A stretch of DNA of 64,000 nt from Paralvinella palmiformis (Eukaryota; Annelida; Polychaeta; Terebellida; Alvinellidae). The stretch's first letter is position 1. Each line of letters begins with the position of its first letter. Under the pieces are notes generated by a model. It saw only the letters and a list, made by a program, of their open reading frames with translations, was not told the DNA's origin and ran no database searches. The stretch covers positions 1 to 64,000 of the forward strand of contig JAODUP010000329.1 of the NCBI GenBank assembly GCA_025642065.1. Reading direction: 5' to 3'. Below are positions 61,975 through 64,000 of this stretch, in pieces. Position numbers and translations under genes: made by a program.

Positions 61975-62050
61975 ACGCTTTTATAGTAAAGTGGGTAGAG
62001 CACAGAGCTCCAAACTTCCATGTCCGGGTTCAATTCTCCGTTGTACTTCT
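61975..62050 (+). mobile_element. tRNA-like block (SINE head)
   Basis: AAAGTGGGTAGAGCACAGAGC and, at tRNA spacing, CGGGTTCAATTCTC as B box. The acceptor ends do not pair well, so I read this as a SINE head rather than a tRNA gene. Confidence 0.5.
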
Positions 62051-62490
62051 GCATGATATATTTTAATCTTTGATTTATATTATATTAGTTAGATTAGATC
62101 ATTGTCCTACTTTGCAATTGTAACCGATTAACTTACCTTGATTTCATAAATAATTCATAATATACTTAAGACTAGCTAAGAATGTTAGGTCGATAAAAAT
62201 GTTAGATCGATAATATTATATAGGGAGATTGCACTTTATTAATCTAAAATGTTACTTTGATACAGCGTAATTCCTATATACATAATTGACTTTTAATATT
62301 GACCACTTATTCTATTATTGGTATTAATCTTAATCGAGTAACAAAATTAAAAGTTCGTCAACAAATCGACAATATTGTTTTAACAGAAAATAAACTATAA
62401 ATATCATCTCATTATCAGGCACTTTTCAATCCAATATTCAGTTGTACACACTGATGCTGTAACTAATCGAATAAACGATCATTATAGATC
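62051..62490. other. Intergenic DNA, no gene seen
   Basis: AT-rich. Confidence 0.5.
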
Positions 62491-62735
62491 TGTAATAATA
62501 ATAATAATAATAATAATGATAATAATAATTGCCGAAATGGCAGTTATTTTAAGTGGCTTTGCTACCTCAAATGAGGGAGACCCATATAGTCTGTTACTTA
62601 GTGTTTTATCATTCGGACTTAATTCAAAACAAATTTAGAATTTACAATATATTCGGTGGAGAAAAAAATGGTAGTTGCCTCATTGGATGAAAATCTTCCC
62701 CATCTATAGTGCCATAGTCGGGATTCGAACATTTT
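62491..62735 (-). mobile_element. SINE body with (ATA)n tail, 5'-truncated copy
   Basis: The minus strand starts at GTTCGAATCCC (B box) and runs through the body shared with 30138-30350 to CTGCCATTTCGGCAATTATT, then the triplet array (62491-62530). The tRNA head upstream of the B box is missing or replaced. Confidence 0.75.
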
Positions 62736-63400
62736 ATATAGCGCTCTATATAATTGGATTAAAATTACCCTAAAGCGCTTTACAGATAAAAGAACTAGTT
62801 AAACATGTTTAGACTTTAAACATGTTTAGACGTTAAAACAATGATAACATGGCTATGGATATGCTATGTCAAAGAAATGCGTATTAACATTCTTCTTGAA
62901 CAAGTTGAGGGACTTGCTATATCCAGAATGGTCGTTTGATCTGGACTGGTTAATAATAAAGAAAGGTCACAGTCAGCGACACCTAGAGTGAGACCGAGAC
63001 CTACTCCATGGACAGACTGGAGACAAGTATCGTTCTGGATGCTCCGCCACCTTGACCGCATCATAATCCGGAGAACTGTTGAAGGATTCGACCAAGAAGA
63101 ATCAACGCTATCCATAATACAGGCAGGAGCTGGTGGCGTCACGTGTCGAGGTACTTTCCGCGTTTGTCGGAAGGTTGACTCGTCGTCCTAGGAGTCAACT
63201 CAATTAACAAAGGTACACGCGTATACTGCTCTAAAGAATGTCCCCATCCATGGAAAAAGTCCAGTGGTAAAGGTCCTTTCAGAATCAGGAAGCTGAGAAC
63301 GCTGTTTGGACATCTAGCTGAATCAACTACATGGGTAAATAACGCTGAACAGTTTCAGGATCCTTAATCGGCCTTTGTATTGTGCCACCGGGTGGTCACA
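62736..63400. other. GC-richer region with protein-like frames, unrecognised
   Basis: Overlapping frames lie at 62864-63142 (minus, 92 codons) and 62988-63191 (plus, 67 codons). On the minus strand in a different frame, SLNLFKKNVNTHFFD at about 62875-62920 resembles the very end of a CR1/L2-like RT, but the expected W-N-x-L-P part is absent. Base composition differs from the flanks. I cannot assign a family. A decayed retroelement is possible. Confidence 0.3.
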
Positions 63401-63547
63401 TAGTAATGATCACTTCCAGCAACTAATGACATTATGGGAATGATGCTGTAACGTTTTATGCCGGTAGTATTACTATCAATTATCATTTTGTTGATTATCT
63501 GATATCATGCAATTTTGTGTATTCTGTGCAGTGTCTTTGTATTTTAT
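63401..63547. other. Intergenic DNA
   Basis: Nothing recognised. Confidence 0.5.
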
Positions 63548-63650
63548 TGCTCATGTAGCGCAGTTGGTAATGCTTTGCGTTGCAGAGCACCAGGTTAGGT
63601 TGTGGGGCCAAATCCCAGCGTTAGTGATTTCTGTTGGAAGTTTCATCTAA
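63548..63650 (+). mobile_element. tRNA-like SINE head
   Basis: TAGCGCAGTTGG at about 63557 is a perfect match to the A-box consensus. GGGGCCAAATCCC lies at B-box spacing. The two ends are not clearly complementary, so a functional tRNA is unlikely. Confidence 0.6.
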
Positions 63651-63744
63651 TATTTGTCGTATGTTTCAGATGTTATCAACATTGAGACTAAGGGAAGTCT
63701 TGAAGGCTATATATTATGTACTGTATATATTACCTAGAGGTTGA

Positions 63745-63908
63745 TTGATGGTTGATTTGTTTAACCTGGACACTGGTCACACATAGGACATATGACCGAG
63801 AGACGACTCCTTATGGAAACATCCCATAAACACGGGTATGAGCCGAATTCGAACCCAGAGCCTGGAGATTTACAGCGCAACGCTCTAACCACTGCACTGT
63901 CGGAAGCC
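63745..63908 (-). mobile_element. tRNA-derived SINE, best copy of its family
   Basis: Minus strand: AGTGCAGTGGTTAGAGC (A-box region), GGGTTCGAATTC (B box), then the body TTTATGGGATGTTTCCATAA, GTCATATGTCCTATGTGTGA, and ACCAGTGTCCAGGTTAAAC at the end. Relatives are at 54580, 28680 and 14185, all also on the minus strand. Confidence 0.85.
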
Positions 63909-63941
63909 TTTAATACCTGAATAAGTCACGCGTGTGTGCGT

Positions 63942-63959
63942 GTGTGTGTGTATGTGTCG

Positions 63960-64000
<41 letters not shown>
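63942..64000. repeat. (GT)n microsatellite at window edge
   Basis: GT array continuing beyond the window. Confidence 0.97.

Noticed and set aside
63548..63630. Functional tRNA gene
   Set aside because: The A box is perfect but the B box is imperfect and acceptor-stem ends do not clearly pair. A SINE head is the simpler reading.

Overview
This window reads as a gene-poor, repeat-saturated stretch of an AT-rich animal genome (about two thirds A+T by eye). It has dense di-, tri- and tetranucleotide microsatellites, many tRNA-derived SINE-like elements, decayed CR1/L2-like non-LTR retrotransposon pieces, and several families of degenerate dispersed duplications. The style fits a metazoan, and a mollusc or other lophotrochozoan is plausible, but nothing here fixes the species. 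I found no intact gene I would defend, no operon-like coding, no CRISPR array and no true tRNA or rRNA gene. Most open frames run through simple repeats or are short chance frames.

Layout. 1-7.3 kb: an inverted pair of copies of one dispersed segment ('family A') flanks a small element bounded by two roughly 252-bp LTR-like direct repeats (2701-2953 and 4001-4252). 7.3-16.3 kb: a copy of dispersed 'family B', then the longest family A copy (11.4-16.3 kb). 16.3-34 kb: mosaic of families B, D and E, SINEs and large microsatellites, with two decayed coding remnants (24.2-24.6 kb unrecognised; 25.7-26.0 kb CR1/L2-like RT tail). 34-40 kb: another family A fragment, a short reverse-transcriptase fragment on the minus strand (39.65-39.93 kb) and unassigned DNA. 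40.3-45.8 kb: a clean head-to-tail tandem duplication of a 2.7-2.8 kb unit whose 5' part is related to the LTR-like repeat at 2.7 kb. 46-50 kb: a 54-bp motif shared with 3.3 kb, and a 1.2-kb multi-frame pseudogene (48.4-49.55 kb). 50-64 kb: a local tandem duplication, more microsatellites including a 350-bp GAT/GAC array, a CR1/L2-like 3' end with its ATT tail, several SINEs, and stretches of higher-complexity DNA (55.4-56.9, 60.5-61.0, 61.4-61.9 kb) that look non-repetitive.

No genes work together here. The dominant processes visible are retrotransposition (CR1/L2-like elements and SINEs), segmental duplication and microsatellite expansion. Coordinates of diverged repeats were judged by eye and are approximate (tens of bases).
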